Shown one piece after another: positions 53,829-62,196 of a DNA stretch of 64,000 nucleotides. A model generated the notes under the pieces. The model was given only the letters and a program-made list of their open reading frames with translations. It was not told where the DNA came from and did not search any database. The first letter of the stretch is position 1, and each line of letters opens with the position of its first letter. This DNA is from Synergistetes bacterium HGW-Synergistetes-1 (GTDB taxonomy: Bacteria; Synergistota; Synergistia; Synergistales; Synergistaceae): NCBI GenBank assembly GCA_002839185.1, contig PGXO01000002.1, positions 62,001 to 126,000 of the forward strand, written 5' to 3'. The translations under genes were made by a program, and so were the position numbers.

Positions 53829-55362
53829 TTAGTTTTATCTCCCTTGCTGCAGCCGCAGCGTACAGTCTGTTTATTGCGTCCACATAAGCGCGGATGGACG
53901 ATTCAATGACGTCCGTGCTGGTTCCGCGTCCCTGGGCCTGAATGTCTTTATGATGGAGAACTATCCTGGTTTCGCCCTGAGCATCTGAACGTTCACTCGT
54001 TGCCCCTATCCTGAATCCCTTCAGCTGCGGGGAGAATCCGAGGATCTTCTTCACAGCGTTGTAGGATGCATCTACTGGTCCGTTGCCTACTGCCGCTTCA
54101 GTGTAGTCGTCATCGCCCGATGTCAGGGTGACGCTGGCGGTCGGTTTGCTTCCTGTGCCTACATGTACCGCATAGTCCTTGAGAATGTACCTTCTCTCAG
54201 GCACGAAAGAGAGGACCCTGTCAAGCATCAGGGCTTCGATGTCGCCGTCGCTCACGTCTTTTTTCTTGTCGCAGAGTTCTTTGAAGTAAGTAAACCCTGT
54301 CTCAATGTCTTCTTTTGAAAGCTGGTAACCCATGTTTTCAACCCGATCCCTGAATGCGTGACGACCCGAGTGTTTGCCGAGGACGAGGTCAGACCCCGGA
54401 GCTCCTACGGTTTCAGGGGTCATAATCTCATACGTTGCCCTGTTGCAGAGCATTCCGTGCTGGTGTATGCCAGCTTCATGAGCGAAAGCGTTCAGTCCTA
54501 CTATTGCTTTGTTCGGCTGTACCATTACTCCGGTAAGATGAGCTACAAGCTTGCTGGTGCTGTAGAGCTTTGTCGTGTCAATTGTTGTCTTGGAGGGGTA
54601 CTGGTCCTGCCTCGTGTTAAGAGCCATTACTATCTCTTCCATTGAGGCATTTCCTGCCCGTTCTCCGAGGCCGTTGATAGTGCATTCGATCTGTCTTGCC
54701 CCTGCCCTTACAGCGGCCAGTGAGTTTGCGACCCCGAGCCCGAGATCGTTATGGCAGTGTACGGACCAGACTATATTTTCAGGAGGATTGACTCCGTTGA
54801 TGATCTCTTTAACAAAAGAGTAAAACTCATCAGGCTGTGCATACCCTACTGTATCCGGGATATTGAGGGTCGTTGCCCCGCATTCTATGGCTGTTTTAAA
54901 GACTTCGATGAGGAACGGTACCTCAGAACGGCTTGCGTCTTCGGCAGAAAATTCAACATCGTCAATCAGTGACTTTGCCAGGCTCACGCCGCTCCGGACC
55001 TCTGCAAGTACACCCTCTTTATCAAGCTTCAGTTTATACTCCATGTGTATCGGGCTTGTCGCTATAAACGTGTGTATACGCGGGCGGTCAGCGTCCCTTA
55101 CAGCTTCTGCTGCGCTTCTTATATCCTCTGATCTGGTTCTCGCAAGCCCAGCTATTATCGGGCCCTTTATCTCACGGGCTATTGCCTGTACGGATTCAAA
55201 GTCGCCGGGTGACGAAGCGGGGAAACCAGCCTCTATGACATCAACACCAAGTCGGGCCAGCTGACGGGCAATCTGGAGCTTTTCTCCCTTGTTGAGATTG
55301 ATCCTTGCAGCCTGTTCTCCGTCTCTGAGTGTTGTGTCAAAAATTCGTACGCGATCTATCAT
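53809..55362 (-). CDS. leuA: 2-isopropylmalate synthase
   Basis: A 517-residue enzyme that condenses acetyl-CoA and 2-ketoisovalerate, the first committed step to leucine. The HMGL barrel shows FDTTLRDGEQAARINLN, HIHMEYKLK-like sequences, GATTLNIPDTVGYAQP, VHCHNDLGLGVANSLAAV and a metal-site NAFAHEAGIHQHG. The C-terminal part (from about 390) is the LeuA dimer/regulatory domain that usually binds leucine for feedback control. GGAGA precedes the ATG. Confidence 0.95.
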   Translation of the reverse strand: MIDRVRIFDTTLRDGEQAARINLNKGEKLQIARQLARLGVDVIEAGFPASSPGDFESVQAIAREIKGPIIAGLARTRSEDIRSAAEAVRDADRPRIHTFIATSPIHMEYKLKLDKEGVLAEVRSGVSLAKSLIDDVEFSAEDASRSEVPFLIEVFKTAIECGATTLNIPDTVGYAQPDEFYSFVKEIINGVNPPENIVWSVHCHNDLGLGVANSLAAVRAGARQIECTINGLGERAGNASMEEIVMALNTRQDQYPSKTTIDTTKLYSTSKLVAHLTGVMVQPNKAIVGLNAFAHEAGIHQHGMLCNRATYEIMTPETVGAPGSDLVLGKHSGRHAFRDRVENMGYQLSKEDIETGFTYFKELCDKKKDVSDGDIEALMLDRVLSFVPERRYILKDYAVHVGTGSKPTASVTLTSGDDDYTEAAVGNGPVDASYNAVKKILGFSPQLKGFRIGATSERSDAQGETRIVLHHKDIQAQGRGTSTDVIESSIRAYVDAINRLYAAAAAREIKLNGHDSR

Positions 55363-55504
55363 GTCGTTCTCTCCTTTATTAAGGTAGTGGAATCGGCTGA
55401 TTATGCCGTGAGAAGCGAGGAGCGGGCGGATGATGTTTTTCTGTTTTTATTGTTGTCATGCCGCCCGGTCGGGATAAGCGCTCACCGCTTCTATAATGTT
55501 GTTA

Positions 55505-56515
55505 TTAGAACCGGGGTATTTCTTTCTGCTCCATCCAGGGCATCATTTTGCGGAGCTCTTTTCCTACCCCTTCACATTCAGCTTCCTGGGCGGCCTTTGC
55601 CCATTTCTTCATGCGGGGGCGGCCTGTCTGGTTCTCAAGTATCCAGTCGCGTGCGAAGGTGCCGTCCTGGATCTCTGTCAGAAGCTGTTTCATTGCTTTC
55701 TTTGATTCCTCGCCGATCACTCGCGGTCCGGCTATCATATCGCCGTACTTAGCGGTGTCGCTTACTGAATAGCGCATCCAGCTGAGACCACCCTCGAAAA
55801 CCATGTCAACGATCAGTTTGAGTTCGTTGATGCATTCGAAGTAAGCCATCTCAGGCTGGTAACCTGCTTCTACAAGGGTCTGGAATCCTGCCTGCATGAG
55901 CTCGCTGACTCCGCCGCAGAGGACCGCCTGTTCTCCGAAGAGGTCTGTCTCTGTCTCTTCACGGAACGAGGTCTCTATGATCCCGGCCCTTCCTCCGCCT
56001 ACACCTGACGCGTATGCAAGGGCGAAGTCCTTTGCTTTGCCGGATGCATCCTGGTATATCGCGATGAGGCAGGGTACGCCCTTTCCTTCTTTATACATGT
56101 GACGCACCATGTGTCCCGGTCCCTTGGGTGCTACCATGAAGACATCGCGGTCGGGCTCGGGTACTATCTGTCCGAAGTGGACTGCGAATCCGTGTGCGAA
56201 AGCAAGTTTTGCGCCCTTTTTAAGGTTGGGGAGCACTTCGTTTTTGTATATAGATGCCTGCAGATGGTCAGGCATGAGGAACATCATTACATCGGATTTC
56301 TTTGCAGCCTCTGAAACAGTGCAGACTTCAAAACCATCTTTCTCCGCGGTCACCTTTGACTTACTTCCCTCGTGGAGGGCTACGATCACAGTTGCTCCGC
56401 TATCGCGGAGATTCTGTGCGTGTGCGTGTCCCTGGCTTCCATAACCGATTATCGTTATAGTCTTTCCATCGAGAAAACTAAGGTCTGCGTCGCGGTCGTA
56501 ATATACTTTTGCCAT
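55505..56515 (-). CDS. ilvC: Ketol-acid reductoisomerase
   Basis: A 336-residue class I enzyme. The N-terminal Rossmann fold has [19 protein letters not shown], followed by [10 protein letters not shown], which includes Ser/Lys residues suggesting NADPH use. The C-terminal knotted domain has the metal-binding [12 protein letters not shown] and [23 protein letters not shown]. It converts acetolactate to dihydroxyisovalerate. AGGAGT precedes the ATG. It lies 142 bp upstream of leuA and 95 bp after ilvN. Confidence 0.96.
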   Translation of the reverse strand: MAKVYYDRDADLSFLDGKTITIIGYGSQGHAHAQNLRDSGATVIVALHEGSKSKVTAEKDGFEVCTVSEAAKKSDVMMFLMPDHLQASIYKNEVLPNLKKGAKLAFAHGFAVHFGQIVPEPDRDVFMVAPKGPGHMVRHMYKEGKGVPCLIAIYQDASGKAKDFALAYASGVGGGRAGIIETSFREETETDLFGEQAVLCGGVSELMQAGFQTLVEAGYQPEMAYFECINELKLIVDMVFEGGLSWMRYSVSDTAKYGDMIAGPRVIGEESKKAMKQLLTEIQDGTFARDWILENQTGRPRMKKWAKAAQEAECEGVGKELRKMMPWMEQKEIPRF

Positions 56516-56610
56516 AACAAAAACACTCCTTCTGTCCTGTTGGACATTTAAAATTATGTTATCTATTTATGCTGGGTCTCTTTGAGGCCTCGTCATAACG
56601 ATCATGGAAA

Positions 56611-57135
56611 TTATTTGCTTGCTGCAAAACCTGTTTCAACCAACTCTTCAGGAACAAACCCGGAACGTGAAAGAGCCACCTGCCCCGAACCCGCTGTTTC
56701 AATTATTCCGTAAGGCCTAAAAGCTTCCATGCAGGCGATCATCTTTCCCTTGTCTCCCGTTATCTCAAGTGTCACAGCTTCTGTTCCCAGGTCTACGACC
56801 CTGCAGCGGAACACCTCTGCTGTCTGAAGAACGTGAGGACGCCTGTCAAGGGGGGCCCTGACTTTCACGAGTGCAAGCCAGCGCTCTACAAACGGCCCTT
56901 CCTGCGTAAGGTTTGTGACCTCTATGACCTCAATGAGTTTAAGAAGCTGTTTTCTGATTTGGTCGTAAACACCCTCTTCACCCTCAATAACGACCGTGAA
57001 TCTTGATATTCCGGGAGTATCTGTCTGTCCGACGCTGAGGCTCTCAATGTTGTAGCCCCTCCTATAGATCAATCCGGCTATCCTCATGAGAACTCCCGGG
57101 TTGTCTTCAGATAGGATGGTAAAAGTGTTTTTCAT
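56611..57135 (-). CDS. ilvN: Acetolactate synthase small (regulatory) subunit
   Basis: A 174-residue regulatory subunit. The N-terminal ACT domain starts FTILSEDNPGVLMRIAGLIYRRGYNIESLSVGQTD (here split), followed by RFTVV, and a second ALS-ss domain follows with FRCRVVDLG and a typical EAFRPYGIIE end. It confers valine or leucine feedback on IlvB. The ATG at 57135 has AGGAGG 7 nt upstream; a longer frame reaches into the attenuator and is not real. It is the first structural gene after the leader. Confidence 0.94.
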   Translation of the reverse strand: MKNTFTILSEDNPGVLMRIAGLIYRRGYNIESLSVGQTDTPGISRFTVVIEGEEGVYDQIRKQLLKLIEVIEVTNLTQEGPFVERWLALVKVRAPLDRRPHVLQTAEVFRCRVVDLGTEAVTLEITGDKGKMIACMEAFRPYGIIETAGSGQVALSRSGFVPEELVETGFAASK

Positions 57136-57167
57136 ATCATGTCCTCCTGTATGCTGATAATAGAGAC

Positions 57168-57200
57168 AAAAAAAAACCGGGACCCCTGAAGGGCCCCGGT
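57168..57200 (-). terminator. Attenuator of the ilv-leu operon
   Basis: On the minus strand ACCGGGGCCC (57200-57191) pairs with GGGGTCCCGGT (57186-57176), followed by nine T (57176-57168). It lies between the leader peptide stop and ilvN. The leader segment GGGTCCCCCG just after the Leu/Val/Ile codons can pair with CGGGGCCC of the terminator's first arm, giving a candidate antiterminator. Confidence 0.85.
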
Positions 57201-57218
57201 CCGAAAGTAACACGACGT

Positions 57219-57314
57219 TTAAGCGTCGGCCACCTCGGGGGACCCACTGCTAATAAGAAGTACTAGTACGAGAACCAGACTAAATATGTCACGGATCAAA
57301 CTGTCTATTCGCAT
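57219..57314 (-). CDS. Branched-chain leader peptide
   Basis: A 31-codon frame starting at ATG 57314 with AAGGTGGG 7 nt upstream. Residues 13-21 read LVLVLVLLI, a run of nine Leu, Val and Ile codons, the control region of a classical ribosome-mediated attenuator. Shortage of any charged branched-chain tRNA would stall the ribosome here and favour an antiterminator. The stop is 19 nt before the terminator stem. A strong promoter lies 67 bp upstream of the ATG. Confidence 0.85.
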   Translation of the reverse strand: MRIDSLIRDIFSLVLVLVLLISSGSPEVADA

Positions 57315-57380
57315 TTTATGTCCCACCTTTCGAGGTTTAGGCCTGCCCGCCGGGTGCTATGACCTGACGTAATGGGCGAC

Positions 57381-57409
57381 ATAATACGACCATATACGGT
57401 AAATGTCAA
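57381..57409 (-). promoter_or_regulatory. Promoter of the ilv-leu operon
   Basis: On the minus strand a consensus TTGACA (57409-57404) and TATTAT (57386-57381) are spaced by 17 bp. Transcription would start near 57374, leaving a 60-nt leader before the leader peptide. Confidence 0.85.
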
Positions 57410-57633
57410 CCATTCGTTTGTTAAAAAAATGACTATCTGCAGGTCACAGTCATTGACAATATCATAAAAAACAATGTTAATAGGTAAATGTGGTTAATAT
57501 TATAATTATTTCTATCATGAATCCATATTTAATTAACGATCAATTTGCTGAAAACAAACTAAAATAAATTTTGTTTATTTATGAAAAATATGAAAGTAAA
57601 ATGTTTTAGATCAGATGTGGTTATAGAAAAACC

Positions 57634-57662
57634 TTGCAGGCTCAGATGGAATGCATTAAAAT
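57634..57662 (+). promoter_or_regulatory. Promoter of the Fur-family/molybdopterin operon
   Basis: TTGCAG (57634-57639) and TAAAAT (57657-57662) are spaced by 17 bp. The candidate operator begins at the last base of the -10 box, so a bound protein would block transcription initiation. Confidence 0.6.
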
Positions 57663-57676
57663 GCAAATTGGTTGCG
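57662..57676. promoter_or_regulatory. TGCAAA-TTG-GTTGCG palindrome before the Fur-family gene
   Basis: Same 6-3-6 plan as the sites at pruA, modA and tup, flanked by TTAAAA and TTTAA as at pruA. It is 23 bp before the TTG start, consistent with autoregulation. Confidence 0.65.
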
Positions 57677-57699
57677 TTTAATATCCAAGGGGTGATTTT

Positions 57700-58122
57700 T
57701 TGAACGTTGAAAAAATACTTAGCGTTGCAAAACTGAGAGCCACACATCAGAGAAAGCTCGTACTGCGGCTTTTGGTGGAAAAAGGTTCCCCTCTCTCTCA
57801 TAGCGAGATATCCTCTACCCTTGTCGAATCGCTTGATAAGGTCACGCTGTACAGGACCCTGCAGACCCTTAAAGCCGCGGGCATTGTACACCAGGTTCAG
57901 GGGCTGGACGGAGTATGGCGCTTCTGCGCCCATGATCCGGAGTCAAAGGGCTGTCCCGGGGATCATCCCCATTTCCTTTGTCTTCACTGCGGAAAAATGT
58001 TTTGTCTTACAGATCAGCGGCTTCCCCGGGTCGAGGTTCCCGAGGGTATGACAGTTGAGGGCAAACAGCTTGTTGTATATGGGTGCTGCAGTGAATGCAG
58101 CCCTGAAACGGAGGCCGGATAA
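57700..58122 (+). CDS. Fur-family transcriptional regulator
   Basis: A 140-residue protein with the Fur fold: an N-terminal winged helix (recognition region DKVTLYRTLQTLKAAGIV, residues 46-63) and a C-terminal dimer domain. Two Cys pairs, C94-x2-C97 and C129/C130-x2-C133, form the structural zinc site; H89 and H91 are potential metal-sensing ligands. Which metal it senses is not evident. The start is TTG at 57700 behind AAGGGGTGA. It lies 2 bp upstream of a molybdopterin-binding protein gene and upstream of xdhC, and a TGCAAA palindrome sits on its promoter. An unusual partner set for a Fur, Zur or PerR protein. Confidence 0.88.
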   Translation: MNVEKILSVAKLRATHQRKLVLRLLVEKGSPLSHSEISSTLVESLDKVTLYRTLQTLKAAGIVHQVQGLDGVWRFCAHDPESKGCPGDHPHFLCLHCGKMFCLTDQRLPRVEVPEGMTVEGKQLVVYGCCSECSPETEAG

Positions 58123-58124
58123 AC

Positions 58125-59171
58125 ATGAAGATAACAGTGATCCCGCTTGAAGGAGCCATTGGCAGGCCTCTTGCACATGACCTTACACAGATAGATGCGG
58201 TGAACCACAAAAAATCTGCCCGTTTCAAAAAAGGCCAGGTTATTACGGAAGAAGATATCCCCACACTGAAGGACATGGGAAGGGAAAACCTCTCTGTTAT
58301 GGAAATGTCTCCCGGAGAAGTTCATGAAGATGACGCTGCTATGCAGCTCGCGGAGGTGCTCTGCGGAGAGAACTTGAGGATAACGCCTCCTGAAGAGGGC
58401 CGCTGCAATCTCATCGCGACAAGTTCAGGCATACTATGGTACCTTGCTGAGACAGTCAACAGGGTGAATCAGGATCCCGACTGGGTGCTTTCTGCGTTGG
58501 CGCCTCACCGCCCTGTACTCAAAGGACAGACGGTCGCGGGTTTTCGCATAAGACCCCTTGTAATGGAAGACTACAGGGTCGAACGTGCCGTCGCGGCAGT
58601 TAGAGGAAGCAGACCTTTCGCTGTGCTGCCCTTCAGGGATCTCAAAGTAGCTGTCGTGACCACGGGCAAAGAGATAGTTGACAAAAGGGTACAGGATGCT
58701 TTCAGGCCGAAGCTTGATGAAAAACTGAGCAGGCTCAGCGGCAGCGTTATAGGGCAGGCCTTCTGCACTGATTCTCTTGAACAGATAGCCAATGCAATCA
58801 ATAAATTCCTTGATGAGGGAGCCAAGGTAATAATATGCACCGGAGGGATGAGCGTGGACGCGGACGACAGAACGCCCGGAGCTATCCGTTCTGTCTGCAG
58901 GAAGATCTCTTTCCAGGGATCTCCCGCCCTGCCGGGCGCCATGCTTATGCTGGGTTATGCCAAGTCACCCATCGACGGAGAAGATGTAGCGGTCATAGGC
59001 GCACCTGCCTGTGTTGCCTTTGATGAGAGGACAGCGCTGGATAAACTGCTGCCTTTTGTCTTTGCAGGCATAGAGCCTGGCGACCTTGTGCGAAGATGGG
59101 GTGTGGGAGGACTTTGCGAACACTGCCCGACCTGCCGGTATCCTTCGTGCTCTTTCGCGGCAGGAAGCTGA
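58125..59171 (+). CDS. Molybdopterin-binding (MoCF/MogA-like domain) protein with C-terminal Cys cluster
   Basis: A 348-residue protein. Residues about 175-320 form a MoaB/Mog-type molybdopterin-binding fold with VAVVTTGKEIV and ICTGGMSVDADDRTPGAI, the family's binding loop. The N-terminal 150 residues resemble the region found in stand-alone molybdopterin-binding proteins of anaerobes. The last 20 residues hold a compact cluster (CEHCPTCRYPSC) that could bind metal or an Fe-S centre. The protein probably handles molybdopterin during insertion into molybdenum hydroxylases together with XdhC downstream. It begins 2 bp after the Fur-family gene. Confidence 0.85.
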   Translation: MKITVIPLEGAIGRPLAHDLTQIDAVNHKKSARFKKGQVITEEDIPTLKDMGRENLSVMEMSPGEVHEDDAAMQLAEVLCGENLRITPPEEGRCNLIATSSGILWYLAETVNRVNQDPDWVLSALAPHRPVLKGQTVAGFRIRPLVMEDYRVERAVAAVRGSRPFAVLPFRDLKVAVVTTGKEIVDKRVQDAFRPKLDEKLSRLSGSVIGQAFCTDSLEQIANAINKFLDEGAKVIICTGGMSVDADDRTPGAIRSVCRKISFQGSPALPGAMLMLGYAKSPIDGEDVAVIGAPACVAFDERTALDKLLPFVFAGIEPGDLVRRWGVGGLCEHCPTCRYPSCSFAAGS

Positions 59172-59244
59172 TGTGTTTTCCTTCCGGAGAGCAATCTTGC
59201 TTCCCTTCGGTCATCAGGAAATTTTTGGCAAAGGAGCATAAAGC

Positions 59245-60045
59245 ATGAACAGAGATCTTTTGGCCCTAATAAGCAGAGAGGTCGAAGCCGGTGACTACGG
59301 TGTGCTTTGCACTGTTACCGAGGAATCCGGATCGACCCCCAGGAGCAAAGGTGCTTCCATGTGGGTGTACAAGGACGGCAGCATCAGCGGCACTATCGGC
59401 GGGGGACTCTTAGAATTTGAAACGATCAAAAAAGCCACGGAACTTCTAGCTTCAGGTGATACAGTGCTAGTATGGAAGAAGGAGCTTACAGAGAAGGACG
59501 GAATGCTCTGCGGAGGTTCAGCAACGATCTATATGGAAGTGATAGGTAGAGAAGATGAACTTGTGATCCTTGGTGCAGGACATGTGGGAAAGGCTGTTGC
59601 CGAGGTCGGGGTTTTTGCAGGATTCAGGGTCACAGTATGGGACGAGAGGGAAGAGTATGCTAACAGCGAGAATATCCCCTGTGCCCGCACGGTCGTCTGT
59701 CCTATCGGCAATATATACGAAAAAGGGATAACTCTCCACGAGAGAAGCTATGTGGTCATAGTGACCCGTGGACATGCACTGGATGCAGAGGCTGTGGCGA
59801 TAACGGACAAAAAGCCCGGGGCATATTATGGAATGATAGGTTCGCGCTCAAAGATAGCGGCGGTTAGGAAGATGCTTGTTGCAAGAGGTGTCTCGCAGGA
59901 ACATTTGGACCGGATACACCAGCCGATAGGACTTCCGATAAAAGCTGAGACTCCCGAAGAGATCGCGGTCTCGATCCTTGCCGAGATCATCGCGGTAAGA
60001 AGAGGCGGGGACCTTTATGATCTGAAGAAAGCCAGCCAGTCATGA
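59245..60045 (+). CDS. xdhC: XdhC/CoxI-family molybdenum cofactor maturation protein
   Basis: A 266-residue protein with the XdhC plan: an N-terminal CoxI part (EESGSTPRSKGASMWV, then GTIGGGLLE) and a C-terminal Rossmann part starting LVILGAGHVGKAVAEVG. The latter contains VIVTRGHALDAEAV and YYGMIGSRSKIAAVR. XdhC binds molybdenum cofactor and aids its sulfuration and insertion into xanthine-dehydrogenase-like enzymes. It lies 73 bp after the molybdopterin-binding protein in one operon ending at a terminator. No hydroxylase is encoded nearby. Confidence 0.88.
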   Translation: MNRDLLALISREVEAGDYGVLCTVTEESGSTPRSKGASMWVYKDGSISGTIGGGLLEFETIKKATELLASGDTVLVWKKELTEKDGMLCGGSATIYMEVIGREDELVILGAGHVGKAVAEVGVFAGFRVTVWDEREEYANSENIPCARTVVCPIGNIYEKGITLHERSYVVIVTRGHALDAEAVAITDKKPGAYYGMIGSRSKIAAVRKMLVARGVSQEHLDRIHQPIGLPIKAETPEEIAVSILAEIIAVRRGGDLYDLKKASQS

Positions 60046-60057
60046 TAAATTGAAGAA

Positions 60058-60103
60058 ATATAGAAAGAGGGAGCGGCCAGATGACCGCTTCCTCTTTCTA
60101 TAT
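60058..60103. terminator. Bidirectional terminator after xdhC
   Basis: ATATAGAAAGAGG at 60058-60070 with a GAGCGG continuation pairs with CCGCT (60085-60089) and CCTCTTTCTATAT (60091-60103). It lies between the convergent xdhC and DUF4412-like genes, 12 and 4 bp from their stops. Confidence 0.85.
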
Positions 60104-60107
60104 TATT

Positions 60108-60719
60108 CTATCTGGGCTGAGTGCTATTGTTTTCTTCTATCTCAGCCAGCTCTTCGACCGTTATCTTTTTGTATCCCCTTGGCTCAGAAAAAAACTCTGC
60201 AGGAGGTCTGCCCAGCTTGATGTTCACGTATTCGTAAGATGTCATTCCATCAAGGGATTGTGTCTTTACAGGCACGGGAAAATTGTCCCGGTACCATTCA
60301 TAATACTGGTCCTTGCTCTCTCCGTTGTTGTATTTAACTGTGACAAGGAATTTTTTAAGCCTGTAGCTATCCACCATTTCATGCCCTATAAATTCCTTTG
60401 AGAGATTGCCTGTATCTGCTTCATGAGCACCGGCGTAATTTTGTTTCTGATCGCCAAGATATAGCTGTTCGACGTATTTTCTGAGCTTCGGGAATATCAG
60501 CCAGATAACTTTTTTATCGTGTCTGGTGACTACGACCTCGTCGCTTTTCTCGAGCTCATATCGCAACATGTTTTCAGCTACGTAGATCTTTCCTCTCTGC
60601 TCCACGCCATTGTCCTTCTCAATAATAAGCGCGCTGAATTCAACGGTATCGGATGACCACGAGCTCGCGGGGATCATCAGAGAAAAAAGCACCAGTGCAA
60701 GTATAAGCAGACGACGCAT
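60108..60719 (-). CDS. Exported DUF4412/LolA-like protein
   Basis: A 203-residue protein with a signal peptide (residues 1-22, ending SSWS-S). The mature part begins with VEFSALIIEKDNG and GKIYVAENMLRYE, then KVIWLIFPKLRKYVE. This order (outer strand, G-K-x-Y, x-R-x-E, read-out of a stored value) resembles DUF4412 and other LolA-fold periplasmic proteins that bind lipid-like ligands. Function is not established. It is the only gene of its unit, opposed to xdhC. Confidence 0.6.
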   Translation of the reverse strand: MRRLLILALVLFSLMIPASSWSSDTVEFSALIIEKDNGVEQRGKIYVAENMLRYELEKSDEVVVTRHDKKVIWLIFPKLRKYVEQLYLGDQKQNYAGAHEADTGNLSKEFIGHEMVDSYRLKKFLVTVKYNNGESKDQYYEWYRDNFPVPVKTQSLDGMTSYEYVNIKLGRPPAEFFSEPRGYKKITVEELAEIEENNSTQPR

Positions 60720-60812
60720 TAAATCACCTTTTCAGTATGGATTTGGAATCAATTATACAGGCATGATCATTGACCGTATCGTGCTCTTTGCTTATTGATG
60801 GCCCCAAACACC

Positions 60813-61604
60813 TCAGCTGGCTTCGATGATCTCTGAAAGTTCGCGTATAAACGTTCCTGGGGCCATTTTCGGAAGCTTTTCCACAGTCAGGAAGACCCCG
60901 TCCATGTAAATATCACTTGTGTGGTCCTGAACAGAGATTCTAATGATCTCGTCATTTCTCCCGAGAAGCACTTCATGTTCAGAGTATGGTCCCGGCCATG
61001 GCAGTCGTTGTGAAAGGACCGGGACGTCAGATATCTTTGCGCCCAGTACCCCTGGGTAGATCTCTTTGCTTTCCACAGGTGCGGGTGCTCCCGAAGAGGC
61101 CTTTGCAAGGCTTGCCGCGGTTCCGCTCGGAGCGTTGGCCATTCCCGGAAAATGGCGGTCGATTATGCTCAGGTAGGGATAATACCGGCGTACTTTTTTG
61201 ATAAAATCTCTTACAAGGCTTATCCCCAGACCGTAATTTGGTATCACGGACCAGCGAAGCCCCTTTTCTTTTACTTCTTTTATGAATGGCGCCAGGTCGT
61301 CGTCCGTAAGTCCGGTCGTGCCGATCACGGCATTGAGACCTTTCTCTGCGTAGAGTTTCAGGTTGCCCGGCAGCACAGGTGTTGCAGAAAAATCTATGAC
61401 AATGTCAGGCTTTGCGGCCTCGATGCCGGACCTCAGATCGTTGGTGGCGATTATTCCTATCGGCCCTATCCCGGCAATTTCTCCGAGATCTTCTCCCGTT
61501 TCCTTACACCATCCCCCGACTAGTTCTGCCCACTCTATCTTCTGTATTGTCCTAACGAGGGTCTTTCCTACGTTGCCCGATGCGCCCGAAACAAAAATCT
61601 TCAT
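60813..61604 (-). CDS. DapB-family reductase with altered catalytic site
   Basis: A 263-residue protein with the DapB architecture: N-terminal NAD(P)-binding FVSGASGNVGKTLV, VIDFSATPV, VIGTTG at 93-97, and the C-terminal APSGTA substrate motif (158-163). The usual E-x-H-H-x-x-K-x-D-A-P-S-G-T block reads DRHFPGMANAPSGT: His151 is kept, but the second His is Phe152 and the catalytic Lys is Met155. It may therefore reduce something other than hydroxy-tetrahydrodipicolinate, or be inactive in lysine synthesis. The start at 61604 has AGGAGG 7 nt upstream. No other lysine genes are nearby. Confidence 0.75.
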   Translation of the reverse strand: MKIFVSGASGNVGKTLVRTIQKIEWAELVGGWCKETGEDLGEIAGIGPIGIIATNDLRSGIEAAKPDIVIDFSATPVLPGNLKLYAEKGLNAVIGTTGLTDDDLAPFIKEVKEKGLRWSVIPNYGLGISLVRDFIKKVRRYYPYLSIIDRHFPGMANAPSGTAASLAKASSGAPAPVESKEIYPGVLGAKISDVPVLSQRLPWPGPYSEHEVLLGRNDEIIRISVQDHTSDIYMDGVFLTVEKLPKMAPGTFIRELSEIIEAS

Positions 61605-61716
61605 AAACATTCCTCCTGTCTCTTTATGAGATGATACAGAGCAACTATAATTTTAGCCTATAAGCAAGTATAGTTTAAGTAGTGTAAAACAGCACGGCAA
61701 AGGAGGCCTGCAATAG

Positions 61717-62196
61717 ATGAAAACATTTTACTGCTACACTTACTACGGTGTCGGAAAAGTTGAGATAGGGACAGAGTCAGAGAGCATAACCGATGTCCAT
61801 TTTGCGAAGTCTTTCGTACCTCCGTCAGAGTACAGGAGGGAGGAAACTCCTCTTCACAAAAAAGCGGCGGAGCAGCTAAGGGGATATTTTGAGGGTACAC
61901 GTGAGGTATTTGACCTTCCACTTGCGCCGTTGGGAACAGATTTTCAGATGAGATGCTGGAAGGTCCTGCTGCAGGTGCCCTATGGAGAGACCCGAAGTTA
62001 CGGAGATATTGCCCGGGCGGCGGGAAGCCCAAGAGGTTTCAGAGCTGTAGGGATGGCAAACAACAGAAATCCGATCGCCATAATCATCCCCTGTCACCGA
62101 ATAATAGGATCAAACGGTAAACTTGTCGGATACGGCGGAGGTCTGGACATAAAGGAATTTTTGCTGGAATTGGAAAGAAAAAATGCCCGTTCTTGA
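61717..62196 (+). CDS. ogt: Methylated-DNA-protein cysteine methyltransferase
   Basis: A 159-residue DNA repair protein that takes alkyl groups from O6-alkylguanine onto its own Cys126, in the canonical IIPCHRII motif. Also seen are FQMRCWKVLLQVPYGETRSYGDIARAAGSPRGFRAVGMANNRNP (in parts), the helix-turn-helix with its arginine finger, and the closing GYGGGLDIKEFLLELE. AGGAGG lies upstream of the ATG. Its last 14 bp overlap the following glycosylase gene, forming an alkylation-repair operon. Confidence 0.95.
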   Translation: MKTFYCYTYYGVGKVEIGTESESITDVHFAKSFVPPSEYRREETPLHKKAAEQLRGYFEGTREVFDLPLAPLGTDFQMRCWKVLLQVPYGETRSYGDIARAAGSPRGFRAVGMANNRNPIAIIIPCHRIIGSNGKLVGYGGGLDIKEFLLELERKNARS

